Of a stretch of DNA of 37,738 nucleotides, positions 1 through 7,791 are shown piece after piece. The notes below the pieces were generated by a model that had not been told where the DNA came from, did not search any database, and saw nothing but the letters and a program-made list of their open reading frames with translations. How positions within the stretch are numbered: position 1 is the stretch's first letter; each line of letters begins with the position of its first letter. The stretch comes from Candidatus Sericytochromatia bacterium S15B-MN24 CBMW_12 (lineage in GTDB: Bacteria; Cyanobacteriota; Sericytochromatia; S15B-MN24; UBA4093). Location of the stretch: positions 1 through 37,738 of the forward strand of contig DAZV01000040.1 of the NCBI GenBank assembly GCA_002083825.1, in the 5' to 3' direction. A program made the position numbers and the translations under genes.

Positions 1-219
1 GGGGGGCAACGGGGTGCGCGGGGGGAGGGTACGACCCGGAAGTCGAGGCGACACGGAGATTGCCTCACCTATGGTATATCACAGTGCCGGGAAGCGGGTC
101 AAACCGCGTGCGGCCTTGGGGGCAGCATTCATGCCCGACTTTCGTCGAATCGGCCAATGGCTTGCCTACCGGGAGCGGCTAGACTGAGTTGCACGGTTCC
201 CCGAGGAGAGGAGGTCCCC

Positions 220-753
220 ATGCGCGTGCAGCGGATACGTCCCAGCGAGCGGTTTTTCGTGACGCCGTTTTTCGAGTCGCTGGCGCCGACGATGGATCGG
301 CAGGTACGGGACGTGATGACGTCCGACGTGGTGGCGACCGCGGGGGACGCGACGCCCTACGAGGTGGCGCAGGCGATGGTTCAGGAGCGGATCGAGACGT
401 TGCCGGTGGTGGACCGGGATCTGAAGCTGGTGGGGATCGTGAGCGAGGACGATCTGCTGAGCCAGGTGAACTTTCCGCATGGGAAGATTCTCGATGGGTT
501 GAAGGCGCTCTTCGGTCAGGGGGATCGGCGGCTGGAGAAGGCGATGGCCCAGCGGGTGGAGGATCTGATGAGCCGGGAGGTTTGTACGGTGACGCCGGAG
601 GACTCGCTTCAGCGGGCGGCTGAGCTGATGATCGCGCGGCACGTGAGGGTCTTGCCGGTGGTGGACGCCGAGGGTCGATTGGTCGGGATGTTGCTGCGGC
701 GGCACATTCTGCAGGCGATGCTGCAGTGGAGCGAGCGTCAGCAGCCGGGCTGA
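220..753 (+). CDS. CBS-domain pair protein
   Basis: A 177-residue protein made almost entirely of two CBS motifs, roughly residues 28-82 and 111-168. Each has the typical pattern: a V-x-D-[VL]-M start, a central LPVVD strand (61-65 and 145-149) and a hydrophobic VGIV or VGML strand. CBS pairs usually bind adenine nucleotides and act as energy or ligand sensors. No catalytic domain is fused, so its partner is unknown. An in-frame ATG lies upstream at 157, but the ATG at 220 has an excellent Shine-Dalgarno (AGGAGAGGAGGT, about 204-215) and is preferred. The upstream 219 bases contain no convincing gene; an extended -10-like TGGTATAT lies near 72-79. The gene ends inside a 12-bp hairpin and converges on the minus-strand gene that follows. 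Confidence 0.85.
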   Translation: MRVQRIRPSERFFVTPFFESLAPTMDRQVRDVMTSDVVATAGDATPYEVAQAMVQERIETLPVVDRDLKLVGIVSEDDLLSQVNFPHGKILDGLKALFGQGDRRLEKAMAQRVEDLMSREVCTVTPEDSLQRAAELMIARHVRVLPVVDAEGRLVGMLLRRHILQAMLQWSERQQPG

Positions 754-760
754 CGCTCGC
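731..760. terminator. Hairpin between convergent genes
   Basis: Positions 731-742 (GCGAGCGTCAGC) are perfectly complementary to 749-760 with a 6-base loop. The hairpin overlaps the stop codon of the CBS gene and sits 7 bases before the end of the convergent gene. There is no clear T-tract, so a bidirectional terminator role is inferred from stem strength and position. Confidence 0.5.
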
Positions 761-766
761 GGGGAC

Positions 767-1897
767 TTACGAGAGTCGGCCCAGTCGGTTGACGAGCGCC
801 ATGGTGACGGCGCCGAAGCCGGCGCAGAGGGCCACGAAGGCGAAGAGCGGTCCGCCCCAGGGGATGGCCTGGAGCAGCAATAGCAGGGGCACTCCGAGGA
901 GGGCCGCCAGGATCATGCGGACCCGGGGACTCTGGAAGGGGGCTCGCAGCAAGATCGTGTCGCCGATGGCGACGGCTGCGAAGACCCAGGCGAAGTAGAA
1001 CGCGAGACCGTAGAGCATGAGCAGCGTCACGGCCAAAGGGATGCCGAAGAGCGTGATCATGAGGAGGATCGCGAGGATGGGAACCCCCAGGACGATCCCC
1101 GCGCCGGCGCCGAGGGAGAGCCAGGGATTCCGGCGCAGCTCGGCGCTGGTGGCCTGGAGAGCCCCCGGCATGATCAGCGCGAGGACGATGCCGCCCAGGG
1201 CTCCCGCGATGCAGAGGAAGAGCCAGCCCAGCCATGCCGGAAGCCTGAAGACCTTCGTCTCCGTCTCCGTCTCGCTCCGCGTCACCGGCCCCGCGATCGT
1301 CGCCCCGGAACGAATATCCGCCTCATGATCCGAGGAATAGCTCAAAGGTCCGTCGATCCGAGCTCCCGCTGTCACGGTCACGTCGCTCGCCGTGATCTCG
1401 GCGCCGCCAACCCGCCCGTCAATCAAGACGTCACGGCCGCTCGCCTTGAGGATGCCCTCGGTCGTACCTCGAACGGCAATCTCCTTGCCGGTCATGATCG
1501 TAGCCCCCCGGACATGCGATCCGGCAAGCTGCGAGAGGCGGCCGCCCATCAGGATCAGATCCCGCCCGACCTCGCCCGAGACCGAAACGGTCCCGCCCGC
1601 AGCCCGGATGGTCTCCCCCACCTTACCGGTGAGCGTCACGTCGCCGCCCGCCACGATCACGTCGTCGCGAACCTCGCCCGATACCGCGACGTTGCCGCCC
1701 ATCACCACCAGGTCCCCTTCCACGCGGCCTCGAATTCGAACCTGGCCGCCGGCCACGTAGAGATCGTCGGCAATGACGGTTCCCGGGGGGATATCGACCT
1801 CGTCGCCCGAGCGGAACGTGACGGCCTCCGCGGGCTTTGCCGTGAAGGAAGCGAAACCGAAGGTCAGGGCGAGCAGCAGAATCAGTCGGCGCGTCAT
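767..1897 (-). CDS. Secreted bactofilin-like beta-helix protein with a C-terminal membrane domain
   Basis: A 376-residue protein. An N-terminal signal peptide (MTRRLILLLALTFGFASF, processing near AEA) is followed by about 170 residues of short repeats such as GGxVxIxGxVxGDLxVxGG and GEVRDDVIVAGGDV. This is the pattern of polymer-forming bactofilin-like beta-helices. The C-terminal half (about 220-376) holds several hydrophobic helices, including LGWLFLCIAGALGGIVLAL and a leucine-rich segment near the end. Many bacterial proteins of this architecture are annotated only as polymer-forming cytoskeletal proteins. The exported helix suggests an envelope or periplasmic role rather than a cytoplasmic filament. 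The gene starts 2 bases after the apt stop, so the two are probably co-transcribed. Precise function is unknown. Confidence 0.8.
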   Translation of the reverse strand: MTRRLILLLALTFGFASFTAKPAEAVTFRSGDEVDIPPGTVIADDLYVAGGQVRIRGRVEGDLVVMGGNVAVSGEVRDDVIVAGGDVTLTGKVGETIRAAGGTVSVSGEVGRDLILMGGRLSQLAGSHVRGATIMTGKEIAVRGTTEGILKASGRDVLIDGRVGGAEITASDVTVTAGARIDGPLSYSSDHEADIRSGATIAGPVTRSETETETKVFRLPAWLGWLFLCIAGALGGIVLALIMPGALQATSAELRRNPWLSLGAGAGIVLGVPILAILLMITLFGIPLAVTLLMLYGLAFYFAWVFAAVAIGDTILLRAPFQSPRVRMILAALLGVPLLLLLQAIPWGGPLFAFVALCAGFGAVTMALVNRLGRLS

Positions 1898-1899
1898 GG

Positions 1900-2448
1900 T
1901 TAGTACGTCAGCAAGGAGACGACGTCGATGCCGGGGATCTTGGCCCGCCCATCGAGAAAACCGAGCTCAATCAAGAAGGCGAGGCCCGCGACGTGCCCCC
2001 CGGTGCATTGAACCAGCTCGACCGCCGCCGCGGCCGTACCGCCGGTGGCCAGCACGTCGTCGACGATCAAGACCCGCTTGCCCGTCTCGACGGCGTCCCG
2101 GTGAATCTCCAGCGCGTCCGTGCCGTACTCCAGCGCGTACTCGCAGCGATGGGTTTCATGAGGAAGCTTGCCAGGCTTGCGGACCGGGATGAAACCCGCC
2201 CGCAGGGCCAGAGCGACGGCCGCCCCGAAGATGAAGCCCCGGGACTCGATGCCCACCACGTAGTCGATCTGCTGCTCGCGGTAATGAGCGGCGATCGCCT
2301 CCACCACCTGTTCGAACGCATGGGGATCCTTCAGGAGCGGCGTAATGTCCTTGAATACGACCCCCGCCTTCGGGTAGTCCGGCACGTTCCGGATCATCTC
2401 CTTGAGCCCCAAGTGAAGCTGCTCATCACCAGCGATCTGCATGCTCAT
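1900..2448 (-). CDS. apt: Adenine phosphoribosyltransferase
   Basis: Purine salvage enzyme converting adenine and PRPP to AMP and pyrophosphate in the cytoplasm. The 182-residue length is typical. The PRPP-binding loop VLIVDDVLATGGTA is at residues 126-139. Other family signatures are FKDITPLL (32-39), the GIESRGFIFG segment (66-75) and KPGKLP (91-96). Two starts are possible: the ATG at 2448, with AGGA 7 bases upstream, and the ATG at 2442, with AAAGGA 5 bases upstream; the difference is two residues. The bactofilin-like gene follows almost without gap. Identity is very secure. Confidence 0.96.
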   Translation of the reverse strand: MSMQIAGDEQLHLGLKEMIRNVPDYPKAGVVFKDITPLLKDPHAFEQVVEAIAAHYREQQIDYVVGIESRGFIFGAAVALALRAGFIPVRKPGKLPHETHRCEYALEYGTDALEIHRDAVETGKRVLIVDDVLATGGTAAAAVELVQCTGGHVAGLAFLIELGFLDGRAKIPGIDVVSLLTY

Positions 2449-2496
2449 CCTTTCATCCTGCTGAATTCCCGAAGTCCCATCCTCTTGAACGAGGAT

Positions 2497-3303
2497 CTAA
2501 TCAAGCATCCGACGACCCGCAAACGTGGCCAGGCGCGTCACGCCGAGCGCTCGAAGCATATCGAGCGCCTGCGGATACAGCGCGCCCACGTCTTCCGGCC
2601 GGTGCGCATCCGACGACAGCACCAAGGGGATATCCGCCGCCACCAGGCGACTCAACCATTCGGGAGCGGGGTAAATCTCGCCGACCGGCTTGCGCCAGCC
2701 CGCCGTGCTGACCTCGACGGCCATGCCCGACGCCTTGATCAGGGGAGTGAGCTTCTCGTACCAGCGCTTCGCCACCTCGGGAGCCCTGAAACCGAAGACC
2801 TTGATCACGTCGGCATGACCGATGATGTTCACCGGACGCGCGGCAATCATCGCCTCGAGATGCGAGAAGTAGGTTTCGTAGACATCTGCAACCCGATCTT
2901 CCTCCCAGAGCTCGCGCATCGACTCGAGGTCGAAGCCGAAGCCGCCTAGCCAGTGAATCGAGCCGATGGAGTAGTCGAAGGGGTAGGAGGCGAGGAAGTC
3001 CTTCATGGCCTCCATGTTGTCGGGCATCACGTCCATCTCGATGCCGACGGCAATCCGCAGACCCCGCTTGCGGGCATCGAGCAGCAGATCCAGATAGGCG
3101 TCGAGGTCTTCGGTCCTGCGCTTCTCCACCCAGGGATTCTCCAACAGGTGGCGGGTCTGAGTGAAGCGATAGGCGTGTTCCGAGATGCCGAGTTCGGTGA
3201 CGCCGGCCTTTTCGGCCTGGTGAACGAACCGCTCCAGCCACTCCAGCGTGTAGGGGCCTCGCTCGACGTGAACATGATAGTCCGTGACAGGTCCCAGCAC
3301 CAC
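2497..3303 (-). CDS. PHP-family histidinol-phosphatase-like phosphoesterase
   Basis: A 268-residue PHP-domain metal-dependent phosphoesterase. The metal-ligand motifs are in order: DYHVH (residues 8-12), a central EHA, ExDV, GSIHW, GHAD in the second half and SDAH near the C terminus. The architecture and length match HisK/HisJ-type histidinol-phosphatases, which remove phosphate from L-histidinol phosphate in histidine biosynthesis. No other his gene is nearby, so the substrate is not assured. The start is a GTG at 3303, preceded by GGGAG with 5-base spacing. It lies downstream of apt on the same strand as transcribed and is divergent from the mevalonate operon. Confidence 0.8.
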   Translation of the reverse strand: MVLGPVTDYHVHVERGPYTLEWLERFVHQAEKAGVTELGISEHAYRFTQTRHLLENPWVEKRRTEDLDAYLDLLLDARKRGLRIAVGIEMDVMPDNMEAMKDFLASYPFDYSIGSIHWLGGFGFDLESMRELWEEDRVADVYETYFSHLEAMIAARPVNIIGHADVIKVFGFRAPEVAKRWYEKLTPLIKASGMAVEVSTAGWRKPVGEIYPAPEWLSRLVAADIPLVLSSDAHRPEDVGALYPQALDMLRALGVTRLATFAGRRMLD

Positions 3304-3438
3304 ATCTTCTCCCGTTCTTGTCGCCCTTGCCTGCGGCTGGCCTAGCCAGGCATCCTACCGGGTTCAACCGGATCAGTATACGCTATTTTGCCGAACTCAC
3401 GCGGGTAGCGCGTCCTGGCTTCTTCCCCTCGATCCGGT

Positions 3439-3444
3439 TACAAT
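3439..3444 (+). promoter_or_regulatory. Probable -10 of the mevalonate operon promoter
   Basis: TACAAT matches five of six bases of the -10 consensus and lies 37 bases before the mvaA ATG. A good -35 is not visible (the best is TGGCTT at 3416). The Shine-Dalgarno before the ATG is weak (AGG). On the opposite strand, TATACT (3380-3375) may be the -10 of the phosphatase gene. Confidence 0.35.
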
Positions 3445-3481
3445 ACTCTCCGGCCAGTCCCGTACGTGATATAGGTATTCC

Positions 3482-4774
3482 ATGAAAAGCTCACGGATTC
3501 CCGGTTTCTACAAACTCGCCATCGAAGAACGCATCGACAAGCTCGCCGAGACCTTCGATCTCGGGCGCGAAGAGATCGACGCCCTCCGCGGCTTGGGCTC
3601 CCTCGGACTCGAGCAAGCGGACAAGATGATCGAGAACGCCGTGGGAATCTACTCGTTGCCCATCGGAGTCGGCCTCAACTTCCTCATCAACGGCAAGGAC
3701 TACCTCGTCCCCATGGCCATTGAAGAGCCCTCGGTCGTCGCGTCATGTTCCTTCATGGCGAAGCTCGTTCGCGGCGCCGGCGGCTTCACGGCCGGCTCCA
3801 CCAAGCGCGTGATGATAGGCCAGGTGCAGGTCGTCGGCTGCGAGGACTTCCGCGCCGCCAAGAACGCGCTCTACTCCCATCGCGACGAGCTGATCGAGCT
3901 GGCGAACGTCCTGGTCCCCAACATGGTCAAGCGCGGCGGCGGAGCCCTCGACCTCGACGTCCGCGTGCTCAACGACAATCCGGGCGCCAAGTACAGCCGG
4001 ATGCTCGTGCTTCACCTCTACATCGATACCCAGGACGCCATGGGCGCCAACACCATCAACACCATGGTCGAAGGTATCGCTCCCCGGGTCGAAGCGCTCA
4101 CCGGCGGCAAGGTCTACCTGCGCATCCTCTCCAACTACACCGATACCTGCCTCGCCTGGGCCAAATGCGTCGTCCCGCCCCACGTGCTCACCACCGACGG
4201 CTGGACCGGCGAACAAGTCATCGAAGGCATGCTACATGCACACGCCTTCGCCGCCTCCGATACCTACCGGGCCGTGACCCATAATAAGGGCGTCATGAAC
4301 GGCGTGGACGCCGTGGTGATCGCCACGGGCAACGACTGGCGCGCCATAGAGGCTGGGGCGCACGCGTACGCCGCGAGAGACGGCCACTATGGCCCGATGA
4401 CCGACTGGAGCAAGGACGAAAACGGCAACCTCGTCGGCTTCATCGAACTGCCCATGCCGGTCGGCATCGTCGGCGGCTCCATCGGGATGCACCCCATGGC
4501 CCAGATTGCCCTCAAGTTCGTCCGGGCCAAGTCCGCCCGCGAACTCGCCGAGGTGATTCTCGCCGTCGGCCTGGCTCAAAACATGGCCGCCCTCCGGGCG
4601 CTCGCCACCACCGGCATCCAGAAGGGCCACATGGCCCTGCACGCCCGGACCGTCGCCGTCACCGCGGGCGCGCGCGGCGAGCTGGTCGAGCGGATCGCCC
4701 AGGCCATGGTCGAAGCGCAGGAAATCAAGATCGAGAAGGCGCGAGAGCTCCTCGCCACCCTCGATCCCGCATGA
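3482..4774 (+). CDS. mvaA: Hydroxymethylglutaryl-CoA reductase, class II
   Basis: A 430-residue enzyme interconverting HMG-CoA and mevalonate. Length and motifs match the bacterial class II family typified by Pseudomonas mevalonii. Visible are ENAVGIYS (51-58), EEPSVVA (81-87, catalytic Glu), DAMGANTINT (185-194, NAD(P)-binding), HNKGVMNG (267-274, catalytic Lys269), ATGND (281-285, catalytic Asp285) and GHMALHAR (382-389, catalytic His383). Class II is often labelled degradative. Here it heads an operon holding the rest of the mevalonate pathway, so a biosynthetic direction is inferred. Cofactor preference cannot be read safely. It overlaps the mevalonate kinase gene by the 4 bases ATGA. Confidence 0.96.
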   Translation: MKSSRIPGFYKLAIEERIDKLAETFDLGREEIDALRGLGSLGLEQADKMIENAVGIYSLPIGVGLNFLINGKDYLVPMAIEEPSVVASCSFMAKLVRGAGGFTAGSTKRVMIGQVQVVGCEDFRAAKNALYSHRDELIELANVLVPNMVKRGGGALDLDVRVLNDNPGAKYSRMLVLHLYIDTQDAMGANTINTMVEGIAPRVEALTGGKVYLRILSNYTDTCLAWAKCVVPPHVLTTDGWTGEQVIEGMLHAHAFAASDTYRAVTHNKGVMNGVDAVVIATGNDWRAIEAGAHAYAARDGHYGPMTDWSKDENGNLVGFIELPMPVGIVGGSIGMHPMAQIALKFVRAKSARELAEVILAVGLAQNMAALRALATTGIQKGHMALHARTVAVTAGARGELVERIAQAMVEAQEIKIEKARELLATLDPA

Positions 4775-5757
4775 GCCTTCCTCGGGAGCCCGACTGGCTC
4801 GCCTCCACCGAAGCCGCCCCCGAGGCCCCCGGAGACGGGCGCGCCTTCGGCAAGCTGATTCTCGCGGGCGAGCACGCGGTGGTTCACGGGTATCCCGCGA
4901 TCGCCGTCCCCCTTCCCGCCCTCTCCGCCCTCGCCTGGATCGTTCCGGGAGACGAAGGCGTCGTCATCCAATCCGAAGGCTACCCCCACGTCGCCACCCT
5001 CCAGACGCGAAGGGGACCGCTCGCACCGCTCGCCGAGGCCGCCCGCGACGCCCTCGCCCGCATGGAGCTCGATCCCCTCGCGATCCCCCCCCTGCGCATC
5101 CAGGTCGCCTCGGCCATCCCAGCAGGGGCTGGGATGGGCAGCAGCGCCGCCGTGACCGTGGCCCTCGTGCGCGCCCTCTACCGGTTTTTCGGCATTCCGC
5201 TGGATCCCACGATCCTCCAGGACATCGCCACCCGGTCCGAAGGCATGGTCCATGGCGCCTCCTCCGGCATCGACCCCGCAGCCGTCGCCGCCACCGGGCC
5301 CATCCGTTTCCGCAAGGGCGAGACGCCCCATCCGATCCCCCTCCCCGTCACCCTGGACCTCGTCGTGGCCGATTCCGGCGAACGCGCCCATACCGGCCCC
5401 ATGGTCGCCATGGTGCGAACCCAGATCGAGGCCGATCCCCAAGCCCGCGCCACGCTCGACGCACTCGGAAGCATCGCCCCGAGCATGGAGCAAGCCCTCG
5501 TCAAGGGCGACCTGGACACGGTCGGATCGCTCATGAACGACGCCCATGCAGGTCTCGCCCGCCTCGGACTCTCCACCCCCAAACTCGATGCCCTGGCTCT
5601 TGCAGCCCTCCAGGGCGGAGCCAAGGGAGCCAAGCTCTCCGGCTCCGGCGGAGGCGGCGTCGTCGTCGCCTTGACGACCCGCGAAAATGCCCACGCCGTC
5701 GCCAAAAGCATGCAAGAGGCCGGCGCCACGTCCGTCATCTACACCCGAATCCCCTGA
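4771..5757 (+). CDS. mvk: Mevalonate kinase
   Basis: A 328-residue GHMP-family kinase phosphorylating mevalonate to 5-phosphomevalonate. The N-terminal GKLILAGEHAVVHGYPAIA (27-45) is the mevalonate-kinase version of GHMP motif 1. The phosphate-binding loop is at 115-127 (AIPAGAGMGSSAA). Motif 3, KLSGSGGGG, lies near residue 290. SSGIDPA follows the family pattern around the catalytic Asp. The start overlaps the mvaA stop (ATGA), which indicates translational coupling. A 22-base gap separates it from the isomerase gene. Its place directly after HMG-CoA reductase follows the chemical order of the pathway. Confidence 0.94.
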   Translation: MSLPREPDWLASTEAAPEAPGDGRAFGKLILAGEHAVVHGYPAIAVPLPALSALAWIVPGDEGVVIQSEGYPHVATLQTRRGPLAPLAEAARDALARMELDPLAIPPLRIQVASAIPAGAGMGSSAAVTVALVRALYRFFGIPLDPTILQDIATRSEGMVHGASSGIDPAAVAATGPIRFRKGETPHPIPLPVTLDLVVADSGERAHTGPMVAMVRTQIEADPQARATLDALGSIAPSMEQALVKGDLDTVGSLMNDAHAGLARLGLSTPKLDALALAALQGGAKGAKLSGSGGGGVVVALTTRENAHAVAKSMQEAGATSVIYTRIP

Positions 5758-5779
5758 TATCAACGCTCAGGAGTCGCTC

Positions 5780-6814
5780 TTGGAACCCATCGAAGCCCGC
5801 AAGCACGATCATATCCGCCTCAGCCTCACCGAAGACGTCCAGTTCGAGCACGTTCCCACCGGCTTCGACGCGCTGCGCCTCGAACACCAGGCCCTGCCGG
5901 ATCTCGACTTCGCCGACGTCGATCCCTCCGTCACCTTGCTTGGAAAACGGCTCGCCGCCCCCCTTCTCATCTCCTCGATGACCGGAGGCCCCTCGCTCGG
6001 GGGAAAAATCAACCAGCACCTCGCAGAAGCGGCCCAGCAGAAGGGTTTGGGCATGGGCCTGGGTTCTCAGCGGATCACCCTGGAAAAACCCGAAACCAGC
6101 GCCTCCTTCCAGGTGCGCCACGTCGCCCCCGACATCCTGCTGATCGGCAACATCGGTGCCGTCCAGCTCAATTACGGCGTCGGCCTCGACGCATGCCGCC
6201 AGATCATCGACTCAGTCGGCGCCGACGCCCTCTACCTTCACCTCAACCCCCTGCAGGAAGTCATTCAGCCGGAAGGCGACAAGAACTTCAAGGGCTTGCT
6301 GGCCAAGATCCGCCTGATCACCCGCGACCTGGGCGTGCCCGTCCTCGCCAAGGAAGTGGGCTCGGGGATTTCCGGCAAGATGGCTCGACAGCTGGCCGAT
6401 GCCGGCATCGCCGCAATCGACGTCAGCGGCGCCGGCGGCACCTCCTGGGCCATCATCGAAGCCAAGCGCGCCCAGACCCCCATGCAGCAATCGCTGGGAG
6501 AACGCTTCCGGGACTGGGGCATCCCCACCACCGTCTCGCTCATCCAGTGCCGCGACGCCCTGCCCGACATGCCCCTGATCGCCTCGGGCGGCCTCCGCTC
6601 GGGAATCGACATCGCCAAGGCGATCGCCCTGGGTGCCGACGCCGCCGCCATGGCCATGCCCTTCCTCGAAGCCGCCACCCACTCCACCGAAGCCGTCGGG
6701 GAAGTCGTCGACCGCCTCGTCCAGGAACTCAAAGTCGCCATGTTCCTGCTCGGAGTCCGTACGATCGCCGAACTCAAGGGCCGCCGGGACCTCCTCGCCG
6801 AGGTGAGACGATGA
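5780..6814 (+). CDS. fni: Type 2 isopentenyl-diphosphate delta-isomerase
   Basis: A 344-residue FMN- and NAD(P)H-dependent isomerase interconverting IPP and DMAPP. RKHDHIRL at the N terminus, SSMTGG, GLGSQR and HLNPLQE are diagnostic of the type 2 (Fni/Idi2) family. VDVSGAGGTSW-like and ASGGLRSGIDIAKA segments form the flavin phosphate-binding region. An upstream in-frame ATG at 5687 lies inside the mevalonate kinase gene. The TTG at 5780 is chosen because AGGAG (5769-5773) sits 6 bases before it and the protein then begins with the family's N terminus (LEPIEARKHDHI). It overlaps mvaD by ATGA. Confidence 0.94.
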   Translation: MEPIEARKHDHIRLSLTEDVQFEHVPTGFDALRLEHQALPDLDFADVDPSVTLLGKRLAAPLLISSMTGGPSLGGKINQHLAEAAQQKGLGMGLGSQRITLEKPETSASFQVRHVAPDILLIGNIGAVQLNYGVGLDACRQIIDSVGADALYLHLNPLQEVIQPEGDKNFKGLLAKIRLITRDLGVPVLAKEVGSGISGKMARQLADAGIAAIDVSGAGGTSWAIIEAKRAQTPMQQSLGERFRDWGIPTTVSLIQCRDALPDMPLIASGGLRSGIDIAKAIALGADAAAMAMPFLEAATHSTEAVGEVVDRLVQELKVAMFLLGVRTIAELKGRRDLLAEVRR

Positions 6815-7791
6815 AATCCGCCAAGGCCATCGCCTGCAGCAACATCGCCCTCATCAAGTACTGGGGCAAGCGCGACCCCATCCTCAACCTCCCCCAGAAC
6901 AGCAGTCTATCCCTCACCCTCGACGGCATGACCACCACCACCACCGTTCGCTGGGAAACCGACCTTCCCGAGGACTCCGTCTCCCTCAACGGCAACCTCC
7001 TGACCGGATCCGAGCTCGCCAAGATGAGCGGCTTCCTCGACCTCGTTCGCCGGCAAGCCGACATGAGCCTGAAAGCCCAGGTCGTCTCCGAGAATAACTT
7101 CCCGACGGCCGCAGGCCTCGCCTCCTCGGCATCGGGGTTCGCCGCCCTGAGCCTGGCCGCCAGCCACGCCGCCGGCCTGAATCTCGATAGCCGCGAACTC
7201 TCCATTCTGGCGCGGCAAGGGTCAGGCTCCGCCAGCCGCTCGATCTTCGGGGGTTTCGCCGAGTGGCGGAAAGGCGATCGCCCCGACGGCCTCGACTCCT
7301 ACGCCGAACAACTCATGCCCCCCGAGGCCTGGCCCGAAATCCGCATGCTGGTCGTCGTCCTGGAGCCCCGCCCCAAACCAATCTCCTCGCGCGCCGGCAT
7401 GACCCAGACCCTCGAAACCTCCCCCATGTATCCGGCATGGCTATCGACCCTCGAAGCCGACCTGACCGCGGCCAAGAAGGCCCTCTTCGCCCATGACCTC
7501 GAAACCCTGGGAACGGTGGCCGAGGCCAACGCCCTCAAGATGCACGCCACCATGATTACCACCCTTCCGACCATCCTCTACTGGCAGCCCACCACGGTCG
7601 CCCTCATGCACCGGGTCTGGGAACTGCGGCGGGACGGCCTTCCCGCCTGGTTCACCATCGACGCGGGCCCCAACGTCAAGGTGCTCACCGATGCCGCGCA
7701 CGCCTCGCGCCTGGCCGAAGCCCTGGGTAACGTCGAAGGCGTCGAAAGCGTCCTGATTTGCTCCGCGGGACCCGGAGCCACCCTTTGCTGA
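6811..7791 (+). CDS. mvaD: Diphosphomevalonate decarboxylase
   Basis: A 326-residue GHMP-superfamily enzyme converting 5-diphosphomevalonate to isopentenyl diphosphate with ATP. The hallmark NIALIKYWGKRD is at 11-22, and the phosphate loop FPTAAGLASSASGFAAL at 97-113. GSGSASRSIFGGFAEW carries the SASRS substrate-binding stretch. FTIDAGPNV near residue 280 carries the conserved catalytic Asp. The full motif set argues for a true decarboxylase and not the archaeal-type phosphomevalonate decarboxylase. The frame is open far upstream, but the ATG at 6811, overlapping the isomerase stop, gives the canonical N terminus. Confidence 0.95.
   Translation: MKSAKAIACSNIALIKYWGKRDPILNLPQNSSLSLTLDGMTTTTTVRWETDLPEDSVSLNGNLLTGSELAKMSGFLDLVRRQADMSLKAQVVSENNFPTAAGLASSASGFAALSLAASHAAGLNLDSRELSILARQGSGSASRSIFGGFAEWRKGDRPDGLDSYAEQLMPPEAWPEIRMLVVVLEPRPKPISSRAGMTQTLETSPMYPAWLSTLEADLTAAKKALFAHDLETLGTVAEANALKMHATMITTLPTILYWQPTTVALMHRVWELRRDGLPAWFTIDAGPNVKVLTDAAHASRLAEALGNVEGVESVLICSAGPGATLC

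Noticed and set aside
4576..5763. Long open frame (395 codons) on the minus strand within the mevalonate region
   Set aside because: Antisense to the secure mevalonate kinase gene; Gly-rich composition and no motif. It is a GC-rich shadow frame.
6193..6810. Upstream extension of the decarboxylase frame
   Set aside because: The frame is open through the isomerase gene by chance; the ATG at 6811 gives the canonical N terminus and overlaps the previous stop.
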